Notes: generated from the sequence alone by a model not told the origin. DNA of 18,451 nucleotides from Acetatifactor sp. (GCA_016293615.1 JAEDDX010000054.1:1-18451); one strand, 5' to 3'; counted from the stretch's first letter, positions 1-7,693 are shown. Numbers and translations: made by a program.

Positions 1-30
1 GACGATTTTGGTAAAGCAGAATCGGTCTAG
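1..30 (+). CDS. possible 3' end of an upstream gene (partial)
   Basis: The first ten codons read open to a TAG and give DDFGKAESV. This could be the C-terminal tail of a gene entering from the left, but nothing can be recognised in so short a piece. It may also be chance. Confidence 0.2.
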   Translation, partial: DDFGKAESV

Positions 31-52
31 CTAATTATTTTACGTTATACTA

Positions 53-382
53 GTGTACTGTGTCGAATGCGGCCTTAAGTATAAACTTCTAGATAAATGG
101 AAAGAAAGTAATCCAAGAACGATTATTAGCAATGATAAAGATGTACGAAAGCCAATTCTTACATCGCATAGTTTATCAAAAATTATTAAGGAATTGGGAC
201 AAGCGGGAACATTTCGTTTTCCTAAAGCAATTGAGACAAATCATGGAGATTATGTAAACGAGGAGAGTTTTCACCAAATGTGTCGGTATGGTATCACAGA
301 AAAAAATGAAATGAATAATAGTGAATGTGCATATGAAGAAGAGTTGATAAAGCTTGCTGAATGGCTAAAGGAGGTTATGTAA
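53..382 (+). CDS. small unrecognised protein upstream of the KGGVGR NTPase
   Basis: A 109-residue product that I do not recognise. It opens with a GTG codon and has no Shine-Dalgarno sequence ahead of it. An in-frame TAA at 32-34 blocks a longer start, so the 5' end is uncertain and the gene could be a truncated remnant. The N-terminus has a lone CVEC pair (C3, C6) that might bind metal. The middle is mixed polar sequence, and the last 25 residues (from about EEELIKLAEWLKEVM) look helical and acidic. Its 3' end contains AAAGGAGG (367-374), the ribosome binding site of the next gene, and its stop lies 1 base before the next ATG. The two are therefore probably co-transcribed and translationally coupled, which suggests a small partner of the NTPase. 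Base composition is AT-rich like the rest of the element. That it is translated is likely; its function is unknown. Confidence 0.55.
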   Translation: MYCVECGLKYKLLDKWKESNPRTIISNDKDVRKPILTSHSLSKIIKELGQAGTFRFPKAIETNHGDYVNEESFHQMCRYGITEKNEMNNSECAYEEELIKLAEWLKEVM

Positions 383-383
383 G

Positions 384-1793
384 ATGCTTTTTTATACTTG
401 GAAAGATGTAGATAGATTCGTTCAAATGGAACGGGCAAAGTGGGAAAAGTGGGCACTTGATATTGAAGTGTATGTAGGTGAAATGGTAATCTACTTAAAG
501 GATATGCTTGATATATCTAAAGCTCAGGCTGGATTACAAGAATTATTTGGAATAAAGATTGACAATAATTTGATTTACTTGGATATGAAAGGTCAATTTC
601 TTGAGGTAGTGTACGAACAGGCGGAAGATGAAAAAAAACGTGAAGTTTTTCCTTTGTTCAAAAATATTTTGTACCAAGAAAATGCATATATAAAGAATAT
701 TGGACAAGAACTACCAGGAGTTCCGGTAATGGTTTTTCATTCATACAAGGGTGGTGTGGGAAGAACGTTGTCTTTGTTGGCGTTTTCGAAAGCGTGGGCA
801 GAAGAAAGAGAAGATAAGAGTTTATTAATTGTTGATGCGGATATAGAAGCGCCTGGAATTACGTGGATGATACAACATGATGAAGAATGTTTTAGCTACT
901 TGGATCTTTTGGAGATAATTCAATGCGGTGATAATGTAGATAATATTGTCGAACAAGTATTGGAAAAGGTCGGTAATACAACTTTTGATATGGATACAGA
1001 AACAAGAACGGTAGAGCATTTTGTGTTGCCGACATATAGATATGATGAACAAGTATTAGATATGTATTCGAGCCCGGAAAATATTGTAAATGGGTATAAC
1101 AAAAAATATATTTTGGCAGAAGTTTTGTCTAAATTGGGAGAACGCTTAGGGGCTGCTGCGGTTTTAGTTGATTTACGTGCAGGTATCAGTGAGTTTTCAG
1201 CACCGCTTTTATTCGATCCACGCGTGAAAAAATATATTGTTTCGTCGACATCTTATCAGTCTATAAAGGGGACAGAATTATTATTAACACAGCTGAATAA
1301 AGGTCTTACTGCAAGTGTAGACGCAAACCTGCCAGAAATCTTTTTAACAATGTCACAAAGTGCTGAGGAGATTTCAGAGATTTCAAGTCAGTTACAAGCT
1401 GTATATAATTGTAGTAATGAAGAAGGTTTTATGGATAACATAATAACTGAATTGCCATTTGCTAGTGAACTGATACGCCTAGATTCTCTGCAACAAATAA
1501 TGAGTGTATTAACAGAACGAGCATTCTATAAAAACATAAGAACTTTAGTTCGAAATAATTATTCTGCCGAGAAAAGTGTTGAAATACCAAATGTTTCAAG
1601 TAGAGAGGAATGTGTTAGGAAGATACATGCATTGGCAGAAACGCAACTTGTAGCCGAAATAAATGCTGATTTTAGTGTCCTTATGACTAATGCTTTAAAA
1701 AACTTAATAAAAAAATATGCGGTGGAAGTTCCGGCTACTGTAGTAATGGGGCAAAGGGTTCAGGAAAGACTTTTCTATATAAGGAGATGTTAA
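384..1793 (+). CDS. KGGVGR-motif ParA/MinD-like NTPase, N-terminal piece of a frameshifted gene
   Basis: This 469-residue piece starts at ATG 384 behind a strong AAAGGAGG (9-base spacing). A helical N-terminal region (about 1-110) precedes a SIMIBI-type P-loop domain. The variant Walker A is HSYKGGVGRT (K122 to T128), with arginine in place of the last lysine of KGGxGKT. The conserved aspartate motif IVDADIEAPG follows (D151), and a Walker B-like VLVDLRAG (D263). Proteins with this motif are known as KGGVGR-motif variant ATPases, and they have been linked by comparative genomics to prokaryotic conflict systems. The last 14 residues, after VVMG, are out of frame: the -1 frame reads GAKGSGKT, the Walker A of a second NTPase domain. 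The stop at 1791-1793 is therefore probably an artefact of a one-base loss in the G run 1748-1751. The gene is AT-rich, unlike the host genes after 4800. Confidence 0.8.
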   Translation: MLFYTWKDVDRFVQMERAKWEKWALDIEVYVGEMVIYLKDMLDISKAQAGLQELFGIKIDNNLIYLDMKGQFLEVVYEQAEDEKKREVFPLFKNILYQENAYIKNIGQELPGVPVMVFHSYKGGVGRTLSLLAFSKAWAEEREDKSLLIVDADIEAPGITWMIQHDEECFSYLDLLEIIQCGDNVDNIVEQVLEKVGNTTFDMDTETRTVEHFVLPTYRYDEQVLDMYSSPENIVNGYNKKYILAEVLSKLGERLGAAAVLVDLRAGISEFSAPLLFDPRVKKYIVSSTSYQSIKGTELLLTQLNKGLTASVDANLPEIFLTMSQSAEEISEISSQLQAVYNCSNEEGFMDNIITELPFASELIRLDSLQQIMSVLTERAFYKNIRTLVRNNYSAEKSVEIPNVSSREECVRKIHALAETQLVAEINADFSVLMTNALKNLIKKYAVEVPATVVMGQRVQERLFYIRRC

Positions 1794-2968
1794 AGAAAAA
1801 ATATTGGGAATCTTTTTCTGATAGTATACAAACTACCACTCCGAGTAGTGAGATATGCAAGACGTTAATAATTCCTTTGCTTGCATCTAAAAATTCTGGT
1901 GATATTAGTGCTGTGTTGAATTCCGCAATAGAGGAAGTTAACAGAACAGTCCCTATTTCGAATTTGGAAGTTGCACAATGGCAGGAAAATGAAAGAAAAA
2001 TAAAACTATATATGAAAGAGGAGCATGAAAGCTTTGAATGGGAGGAGTTTTGGAAAAAATTATTTTTGGCTGGGATGGAAAATGTAAATTCATTGGATGA
2101 ATTGGAGGATATGTTAAGTAAGGAAAATAAGAGGATAGTATTTCTTGTTGATGGACTAGAAGAGATATTTGGGAATACCCTTATCAATCAAAATGAAAAG
2201 AATGCAATTGTTGGTCTGGCTCGGGACACGATAAACGTATTAAGGGCAAAATATAGGAATATAGGATGTATTTTGTTTTTAAGACAAGATGTTGCGCGTA
2301 ATGCAATAGATGTTAACTATTCGCAGTTTGAAAATTTGTATAAAAACTTCGAATTAAACTGGTCGAAAACAGAGGCATTGAGGTTAGCATTATGGTTAGT
2401 TCATCAAGCTATTCCAGGATTTTATACAGAAAGTGTCGAAATAGCACAAGCATCGTTAGAAGTGATAGAAAGTAATCTAATAAAATTATGGGGAAGAAAG
2501 TTGGGAAAACCGAATTCTAATGAAGCTAATTCATCGAGATGGATATTGGCAGCCTTGTCAGATTTCAATGGACAATTACAAGCGCGTGACATCATTCGTT
2601 TTCTAAAGTATGCCACAAATGATTCGGGAAAAACAGTCTATGACGACAGGTATATTATGCCGAATGAAATAAGAAAAGCGGTACCGAACTGTTCAGAGGA
2701 GAAAATGGAGGAAGTAAAGCAAGAGATTGGTGCGTTAAAACCTATTTTTGAACGTTTGAATAGTGCTCCAGAGGAAAAGAAAGTATTGCCTTTTGATAGT
2801 GGAACATTTGACTTGTCGACGAAAGATGAGCAAATTATGAAACAGGAAGGATATTTACGAATAGATAATGGTAAATACTATTTACCAGAAATAATTCGTC
2901 ATGCACTAAAGTTTAAATATGGAAGAGGCGCAAGACCGAAAGTTCTTTCATTGATTTTCGAAAAATAA
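1787..2968 (+). CDS. second P-loop NTPase domain, C-terminal piece of the frameshifted gene
   Basis: This frame is open upstream of the ATG at 1787, and there it encodes GAKGSGKTFLYKEM, a textbook Walker A preceded by the strand PATVVMG from the other frame. The ATG is thus an internal codon. The AAGGAG before it lies 1 base away, too close for a normal initiation site. A Walker B-like strand follows, RIVFLVDGLEE, then a possible sensor strand GCILFLRQDVAR. The C-terminal half is mostly helical and ends in a basic tail. The general plan fits an AAA or STAND-like NTPase, but I cannot name the subfamily. If translated alone, the piece would lack Walker A and could not bind nucleotide normally. 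A rho-independent terminator follows 14 bases after the stop. Confidence 0.75.
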   Translation: MLKKKYWESFSDSIQTTTPSSEICKTLIIPLLASKNSGDISAVLNSAIEEVNRTVPISNLEVAQWQENERKIKLYMKEEHESFEWEEFWKKLFLAGMENVNSLDELEDMLSKENKRIVFLVDGLEEIFGNTLINQNEKNAIVGLARDTINVLRAKYRNIGCILFLRQDVARNAIDVNYSQFENLYKNFELNWSKTEALRLALWLVHQAIPGFYTESVEIAQASLEVIESNLIKLWGRKLGKPNSNEANSSRWILAALSDFNGQLQARDIIRFLKYATNDSGKTVYDDRYIMPNEIRKAVPNCSEEKMEEVKQEIGALKPIFERLNSAPEEKKVLPFDSGTFDLSTKDEQIMKQEGYLRIDNGKYYLPEIIRHALKFKYGRGARPKVLSLIFEK

Positions 2969-2982
2969 TATTGTAAGCAGGG

Positions 2983-3010
2983 AAAGGCAGGAGAAATCTC
3001 TTGCCTTTTT
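2983..3010 (+). terminator. rho-independent terminator after the NTPase gene
   Basis: AAAGGCAGGAG (2983-2993) pairs with CTCTTGCCTTT (2998-3008) across an AAAT loop. It is an 11-pair stem with one G-T wobble, followed by a T run ending at 3010. Confidence 0.85.
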
Positions 3011-3029
3011 CTATTCCATACGTTAAAAT
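3001..3029 (+). promoter_or_regulatory. putative sigma-A promoter of the serine recombinase
   Basis: TTGCCT (3001-3006), a 17-base spacer and TAAAAT (3024-3029). The -35 box lies inside the 3' arm of the preceding terminator, so the recombinase would be transcribed independently of the NTPase gene. Confidence 0.5.
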
Positions 3030-3076
3030 ATAAGACGTAACAGAACGCAACGATTATAACAGAAAGGTCAAACGCT

Positions 3077-4660
3077 ATGAACATCGCAGCATATTGCAGA
3101 GTTTCCACGGATAAAGAAGACCAGCTCAATAGTTTAGAAACACAAAAAGAGTTTTTCTTGGAATATACGAAACGTACAGGGGACAACCTTATTAAATTAT
3201 ATGCAGATGAAGGAATTTCCGGAACTAAAATCAAGAATCGTAAGGAATTCCAGCGCATGCTTGCAGATGCTGAGAAGGGCTTATTTGATATGGTTGTAGT
3301 AAAGGATATTTCTCGATTTGCCAGAAATACTGTTGATTTATTGCAAAGTGTCCGTAAATTGAAAGCACTTGGTATCGAGACACAGTTCCTTACTGCCAAC
3401 ATGACAAGTATGGGTAACAGTGAGTTCGTGTTGACTATCTTTGGTGCATTAGCGCAGGAGGAAAGTGCGAACACATCTAAGCGTATCAAGTTTGGCAAGA
3501 AGATGAATGCGGAAAAAGGTCGAGTGCCAAACATTGTTTATGGATATGATAAGACCATCGGTGACTATTTCAATCTATCCATCAATGAGCAGGAAGCAAG
3601 TGTTATCCGTCAGATGTATAAGTGGTACACAGAAGAAGGCTTTGGTGGTGCAAAGATAGCCAATATGCTTAATGAACGTGGCATCAAAACTAAGAGAGGA
3701 AATAACTGGAGTCAGAATTCTGTGTGTCGTATTCTGACCAATGAGATATATACTGGAAAGATTATTAACGGCAAAGAAGAAATCACTGATTTCCTGACCG
3801 GTCAGAGAAAAGAAAAGGATGAATCGGAATGGTTGGTAACTGTTCGTCCGGAACTTCGTATTATTGATGATGAAACTTTTGAACAGGCACAGGAGATTTT
3901 GAAAGGTCGTCATGACTCTTTCAAACTGACTCATGAACGTCAAAGCAATAAATACTTATTTTCAACATTAATTAAGTGCAAGGATTGCGGTTGGTCCTTC
4001 CGGAGAGCTGTCCGTCAGTATAAAAACACCTATGTGCGTTGGGTGTGCTCCGGTCACAATGGTAGAGGTGCAGATAGCTGTCCGAATGCAATCACAGTGG
4101 ATGAGGAAGAATTGATTCAGGTATTACAGGAATACTTCCAGGATGTACTCAGCAAGAAGAAAAAAGTAATCGACCATGTAATCAAGGAATTCCAACGGGT
4201 GTATAAAGCAAAAGATGAGAATATTGAATATGAAAAGGAACTGAACGCAGAATTAAACAAGCTACGCAAGTCACGTGAGAAATATATGGATATGTACACC
4301 GATGATTTGATTTCCAGAGAGGAACTGAATGAGAAAATCGGTGGCATGAGAAAAGAAATCGAGCGATTGGAAAATGAACTGAAAATGGTATCTTATCATC
4401 TGACTAAGGGTGAGCAGTTGGAGGCGATTCTTAACAGTACTTTTAAGCAGATGGAAGATATTACGGATATTCACGAAATGACCAACACTCAGCTCAAACG
4501 CCTGATTCAAAAAATTGAAGTGGACAAGGATGGCAACGTGGACATTTATCTGCGTCTTATTGGAGACTTAGGATTAGACGAAACAGTGCTTATTGAAGGA
4601 ACAGATGAGGACGAAAGTGACCAAAAAGAAACCATTCTAAATCGTACCAACCGTACATAA
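3077..4660 (+). CDS. large serine recombinase (site-specific integrase)
   Basis: A 527-residue large serine recombinase that would integrate and excise the element. The N-terminal resolvase domain (about 1-145) has the catalytic serine S10 in YCRVST and the arginine motif DISRFARN. A recombinase domain follows (about 160-275). The zinc beta-ribbon has C301, C304, C324 and C335. A lysine- and glutamate-rich coiled coil (about 370-445) comes next, as expected for the motif that controls direction of recombination. The length is normal and no damage is visible. The start at ATG 3077 has AGAAAGG 9 bases upstream. Its 3' end runs into host DNA: the stop TAA (4658-4660) lies in bases that read CAT AAG of spoIIID. 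A gene sitting right at the attachment site is typical for this class. No recombination directionality factor is visible in the window. Confidence 0.95.
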   Translation: MNIAAYCRVSTDKEDQLNSLETQKEFFLEYTKRTGDNLIKLYADEGISGTKIKNRKEFQRMLADAEKGLFDMVVVKDISRFARNTVDLLQSVRKLKALGIETQFLTANMTSMGNSEFVLTIFGALAQEESANTSKRIKFGKKMNAEKGRVPNIVYGYDKTIGDYFNLSINEQEASVIRQMYKWYTEEGFGGAKIANMLNERGIKTKRGNNWSQNSVCRILTNEIYTGKIINGKEEITDFLTGQRKEKDESEWLVTVRPELRIIDDETFEQAQEILKGRHDSFKLTHERQSNKYLFSTLIKCKDCGWSFRRAVRQYKNTYVRWVCSGHNGRGADSCPNAITVDEEELIQVLQEYFQDVLSKKKKVIDHVIKEFQRVYKAKDENIEYEKELNAELNKLRKSREKYMDMYTDDLISREELNEKIGGMRKEIERLENELKMVSYHLTKGEQLEAILNSTFKQMEDITDIHEMTNTQLKRLIQKIEVDKDGNVDIYLRLIGDLGLDETVLIEGTDEDESDQKETILNRTNRT

Positions 4661-4664
4661 GGAT
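4644..4664. other. attachment-site junction (attR or attL) in spoIIID
   Basis: The SpoIIID-like reading frame becomes recognisable at about 4650 (T-V-H-K-D-V-T-D-R-L). Upstream of that, the same frame gives no SpoIIID residues and meets TAA at 4638-4640. The crossover therefore lies at about 4644-4660, inside the last codons of the recombinase. CGTAC occurs at 4643-4647 and 4652-4656. The exact core cannot be fixed without the other end of the element. Confidence 0.6.
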
Positions 4665-4799
4665 GTAACCGACCGGTTGGTGATGATCAACCCGGCACTG
4701 GCGAAGCAGGCGAGACAGGTTCTGGATGTGAATAAGTCGGAGCGACATATCAGAGGGGGACAGGCGACGAAGGAAAAATATGCACATAGAAGAGGCTGA
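4650..4799 (+). pseudogene. spoIIID: 3' fragment of spoIIID, interrupted by the element
   Basis: In the frame ending at TGA 4797-4799, the 49 codons from 4650 encode TVHKDVTDRLVMINPALAK, then QARQVLDVNKSERHIRGGQ and ATKEKYAHRRG. I compared this from memory with Bacillus subtilis SpoIIID (STVHKDLTERLPEINPDLA, then SIRHLRGGEATKLKYKK). The two match along the whole piece. SpoIIID is a small DNA-binding regulator of the mother-cell programme of sporulation, normally about 85-95 residues. About the first 40 residues, including most of the helix-turn-helix, are missing here and should lie at the other end of the element. The break falls inside the HTH. Excision in the correct register would restore the gene. 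If the element never excises, the strain should lack SpoIIID. Confidence 0.85.
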
Positions 4800-4827
4800 G
4801 AAATCATGGTTAAAAATGAGAAATTGA

Positions 4828-4856
4828 TTTACATTTCCTCGATACTTGGATAAAAT
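4828..4856 (+). promoter_or_regulatory. sigma-A promoter of the vWA-MoxR-LRR operon
   Basis: TTTACA (4828-4833), a 17-base spacer and TAAAAT (4851-4856), each 5 of 6 to consensus. It lies 32 bases before the ATG at 4888, in the short gap after the spoIIID fragment. Confidence 0.7.
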
Positions 4857-4887
4857 AGTAGGGAATACAGGAACGAGGAGAGAAGAT

Positions 4888-6183
4888 ATGTCGCAGGATG
4901 CAGAAAAAATAACATCATTGGCAAAAAGTGTGATGGCTTTGGCGCATGATGATATTCTGATGCACCTGCGTTTTTTTGACCTTGCACTGTCGAAGCTGAA
5001 GATTAGGGAACGCAAGAATATCGGCTGTTTTGCAGTCGATGGCGATACGATTCTCTATGATCCGGTCTATGTGCTGAAGTGTTATCGCGAGTTGCCGCAC
5101 TCAGTGGTAAGAGCCTGTCTGCATATGCTGCTGCATTGTATTTTTGCACACAGTTACCGCTATGAGAAGCTGGAGGGAGAGAACTGGGATCTTGCAGCAG
5201 ACATTGCTGTGGAGAATGTGATTCTTGAGATGGGACTGCAGTCTGCTGCGCTTGAGACGGACGCAGATGCCGTCAGAAAGCTTCAGGTTCTGCGTGAGGA
5301 CATCGGACCGTTGACAGCGGAACGGATTTATCGGTATTTCCGGTTCAATCCACTGACGGAAAACACTCGTGCAGAGCTGAGAAAACTCTTCTTCCGAGAT
5401 GATCATGCACTGTGGAAACCGGCGGAACAGTTGGAGATGACGCAGGAGCAATGGAAGAAAATCAGTGAGCGAGTACGGGCGGATTTGAAGGCTTTTACGA
5501 AGAACAGAACCGGGGCGGAAGCACTGGAGCAGAATCTGCAGGAAGCAACCCGTGAGAAATATGACTATAGCAGTATCCTCAGGAGCTTCACAACAATGGG
5601 TGAGGATATTCAGGTCAATGAGGATGAGTTTGACTATATCTATTATTCTTATGGCCTTCGCACTTACGGAAATATGCCGCTGGTCGAGCCGTTGGAATAC
5701 AAGGAAGTAAACAAGGTACGCGAGTTTGTGATAGCGATAGATACTTCGGCATCCTGCAGGGGACCGATTGTCAGGGCTTTTTTGCAGAAGACATATTCTA
5801 TCCTGAAAAGCAGTGAAAACTTTTTCCATAAGGTCAATATTCATATCATCCAGTGCGACAGTGAAGTGCAAAGCGACACTAAGGTGACCTGTGACGATGA
5901 GTTTGAAACCTTTATGAAGTATGGGAAATTGAACGGTTTCGGGGCGACTGACTTCAGACCGGTCTTTGAATATGTGGACAACCTTCAGAGAAAGGGAGAG
6001 TTTGAGAATCTGAAGGGTTTGATCTATTTTACGGATGGCTACGGTATCTATCCGGAAAGGATGCCGGATTACAGTGTCATTTTCGCATTTTTGGATGAGG
6101 ATGAAAATCGTGCGCCCGTACCGCCCTGGAGTATGAAGGTGGTTTTGGAGAGCAATCTTTTGGAGGAACAGGATGAACATTAA
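4888..6183 (+). CDS. vWA protein with DUF2201-type metallopeptidase-like N-terminus
   Basis: A 431-residue product. The chosen ATG has GAGGAG 7 bases upstream, whereas an in-frame TTG at 4846 sits over the -10 region and has no ribosome binding site. The N-terminal half resembles the putative metallopeptidase domain that accompanies MoxR-linked vWA proteins. The zinc-motif position reads HMLLHCIFAH (H79, H83, H88), so the histidines are present but the glutamate expected in HExxH is methionine (M80). The C-terminal half is a vWA-like domain with an apparently intact metal site: DTSAS (D285, S287, S289), GATDF (T354, D355) and TDGYG (D383). No signal peptide is seen, so it is probably cytoplasmic. 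Its stop overlaps the MoxR start by 11 bases, which fits co-translation of the pair. In the family, MoxR ATPases act with vWA proteins as remodelling or chaperone-like pairs. The target here is unknown. Confidence 0.85.
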   Translation: MSQDAEKITSLAKSVMALAHDDILMHLRFFDLALSKLKIRERKNIGCFAVDGDTILYDPVYVLKCYRELPHSVVRACLHMLLHCIFAHSYRYEKLEGENWDLAADIAVENVILEMGLQSAALETDADAVRKLQVLREDIGPLTAERIYRYFRFNPLTENTRAELRKLFFRDDHALWKPAEQLEMTQEQWKKISERVRADLKAFTKNRTGAEALEQNLQEATREKYDYSSILRSFTTMGEDIQVNEDEFDYIYYSYGLRTYGNMPLVEPLEYKEVNKVREFVIAIDTSASCRGPIVRAFLQKTYSILKSSENFFHKVNIHIIQCDSEVQSDTKVTCDDEFETFMKYGKLNGFGATDFRPVFEYVDNLQRKGEFENLKGLIYFTDGYGIYPERMPDYSVIFAFLDEDENRAPVPPWSMKVVLESNLLEEQDEH

Positions 6184-7690
6184 GCAGGCAAAAGAATATA
6201 TCAAAAATACGGTACAGCTTTATCTGAAGAAAAATGAGTTCGGAGAGTATCGTATCCCCGTGGTGAGACAGAGACCGATCTTTCTGCTGGGAGCGCCGGG
6301 TATCGGCAAGACGGCCATCATGGAGCAGATAGCACAGGAGATGGGAATTGCGCTGGTGTCTTATTCGATGACGCATCATACGAGGCAGTCCGCGCTGGGA
6401 CTTCCCTTTATTACCGAGAAGACCTACGGAGGGGAGAAATACAGTGTATCCGAATATACCATGAGTGAGATTATTTCCTCTGTATATGAAACGATGGAAA
6501 ACAGCGGTATGCAGGAAGGTATCTTGTTCCTGGACGAAATCAACTGTGTTTCCGAGACGCTCGCGCCTTCCATGCTGCAATTCTTGCAATATAAGGTGTT
6601 CGGCAGACATAAAGTCCCGGAAGGATGGGTGGTGGTAACAGCCGGCAACCCTCCTGAGTATAACAAATCCGTGCGGGAATTCGACGTCGTGACCCTGGAC
6701 CGTCTGAAGATACTGGAGGTGGAACCTGACCTCAGAGTCTGGAAGGAATACGCTTCGGACAGGCAGCTTCACAATGCTGTATTGAGTTACCTTGACCTGA
6801 AAAAGGAACACTTTTACTGCATGGAGATGACCGTCAAGGGCAGAAGTTATGTGACGGCGCGCGGCTGGGAGGATCTGTCCCAGGTACTGAGCCTGTATGA
6901 AGAGGCAGGACTGGCTGTCGATGAGACGCTGGTCGGACAGTACCTTAGAAATGACAAGGTGGTAAAGGAGTTTACCGCTTATTATGATTTATATAATAAG
7001 TACAAGAGAGATTATCATATCGAGGAGATTTTGAACGGGAATCCTTCCGCGGAGGCGGTTGAGAGAGCAAAGCAGGCAGCGTTTGACGAGAGGCTGTCTT
7101 TGCTCGGCATGCTGCTTGACAGGGTACAGGCTGACATGAAGAGTGTCTGTGAGCAGGCGGCGTATATCACTGACTTAAGAAAATTGCTGCAGCCGCTTGG
7201 AGAGAAGGCAAAGGAAGAAACAGCCGAGCAGTTTGCGGAGGAACTGAAGCAGTTGCTGGAAAAACGCAGGAAAATGTTGGCCGGACTGCGCAGCGCCAAC
7301 TCGTTATCCGATACAGACTTAAGAAAACACAACCTTGTGAATCGTTTCCTGGAGGAGGCTGCCAAGGGTATTTTCCTCGGAGACTGTAAGGACGGTGTGT
7401 CGGCGTATGCGTCCGTGAAGGAAAAGTACGCATCTTTGGTGGCACAGATGAAGAATGAAACCGAGCAGACGAAGGCGCAGCTGCACTGTCTGTTTGCCTT
7501 CGTGGAAGAAGCCTTTGCGGAGGGCAACGAAATGTTGATCCTTGTCACGGAGCTTACCGTAAATCAGTATTCTTCCGGATTTATTGCCATGTTTGGCAGT
7601 GCCGATTACAAAAGGCACAATGAAGAAATGATGCTGAGCGAGCGCGGTGACGGTATCCGCGAAGAAATTCTGAAGCTTGGTTTGGAGTAA
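6173..7690 (+). CDS. MoxR-type AAA+ ATPase
   Basis: A 505-residue AAA+ ATPase of the MoxR kind. Walker A is GAPGIGKT (G40 to T47, K46), Walker B is ILFLDE (D121, E122), and sensor 1 is TAGNPPEYN (N159). The ATPase core fills about the first 270 residues. The long C-terminal extension is helical, rich in lysine and glutamate (about 285-450), and probably coiled; I do not recognise it as a named domain. GGAGG (6162-6166) lies inside the end of the vWA gene, 6 bases before the ATG. MoxR ATPases are hexameric and usually work with a partner vWA protein on a specific client. The overlap with a vWA gene upstream and the 3-base gap to the LRR gene downstream suggest that the three products act together. 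Confidence 0.9.
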   Translation: MNIKQAKEYIKNTVQLYLKKNEFGEYRIPVVRQRPIFLLGAPGIGKTAIMEQIAQEMGIALVSYSMTHHTRQSALGLPFITEKTYGGEKYSVSEYTMSEIISSVYETMENSGMQEGILFLDEINCVSETLAPSMLQFLQYKVFGRHKVPEGWVVVTAGNPPEYNKSVREFDVVTLDRLKILEVEPDLRVWKEYASDRQLHNAVLSYLDLKKEHFYCMEMTVKGRSYVTARGWEDLSQVLSLYEEAGLAVDETLVGQYLRNDKVVKEFTAYYDLYNKYKRDYHIEEILNGNPSAEAVERAKQAAFDERLSLLGMLLDRVQADMKSVCEQAAYITDLRKLLQPLGEKAKEETAEQFAEELKQLLEKRRKMLAGLRSANSLSDTDLRKHNLVNRFLEEAAKGIFLGDCKDGVSAYASVKEKYASLVAQMKNETEQTKAQLHCLFAFVEEAFAEGNEMLILVTELTVNQYSSGFIAMFGSADYKRHNEEMMLSERGDGIREEILKLGLE

Positions 7691-7693
7691 ACG

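Larger units (their letters stand above)
384..2968 (+). pseudogene. reconstructed two-NTPase gene broken by a single-base frameshift
   Basis: One extra G in the run at 1748-1751 would join the two pieces into a single protein of about 861 residues. That protein would carry an N-terminal KGGVGRT domain and a C-terminal GAKGSGKT/FLVDGLEE domain. The shift could be a true mutation, a phase-variable tract or a sequencing error. The rest of both frames shows no other damage, which argues for a recent event or an error. Confidence 0.65.

Noticed and set aside
1740..1795. Programmed -1 frameshifting as the explanation for the split NTPase gene
   Set aside because: GGG can slip by one base, but the A-site codon CAA cannot re-pair with GCA, and I see no clear stimulatory hairpin or upstream Shine-Dalgarno-like spacer. 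A simple indel in the G run is more economical, though not proven.
4846..4887. Upstream TTG start for the vWA protein
   Set aside because: It overlaps the promoter region and has no ribosome binding site. ATG 4888 has GAGGAG at good spacing.
5101..6204. Minus-strand open frame opposite the vWA gene
   Set aside because: A shadow of a well-supported plus-strand gene with intact motifs. Its sequence is low-quality, with many Cys, His and Arg residues.
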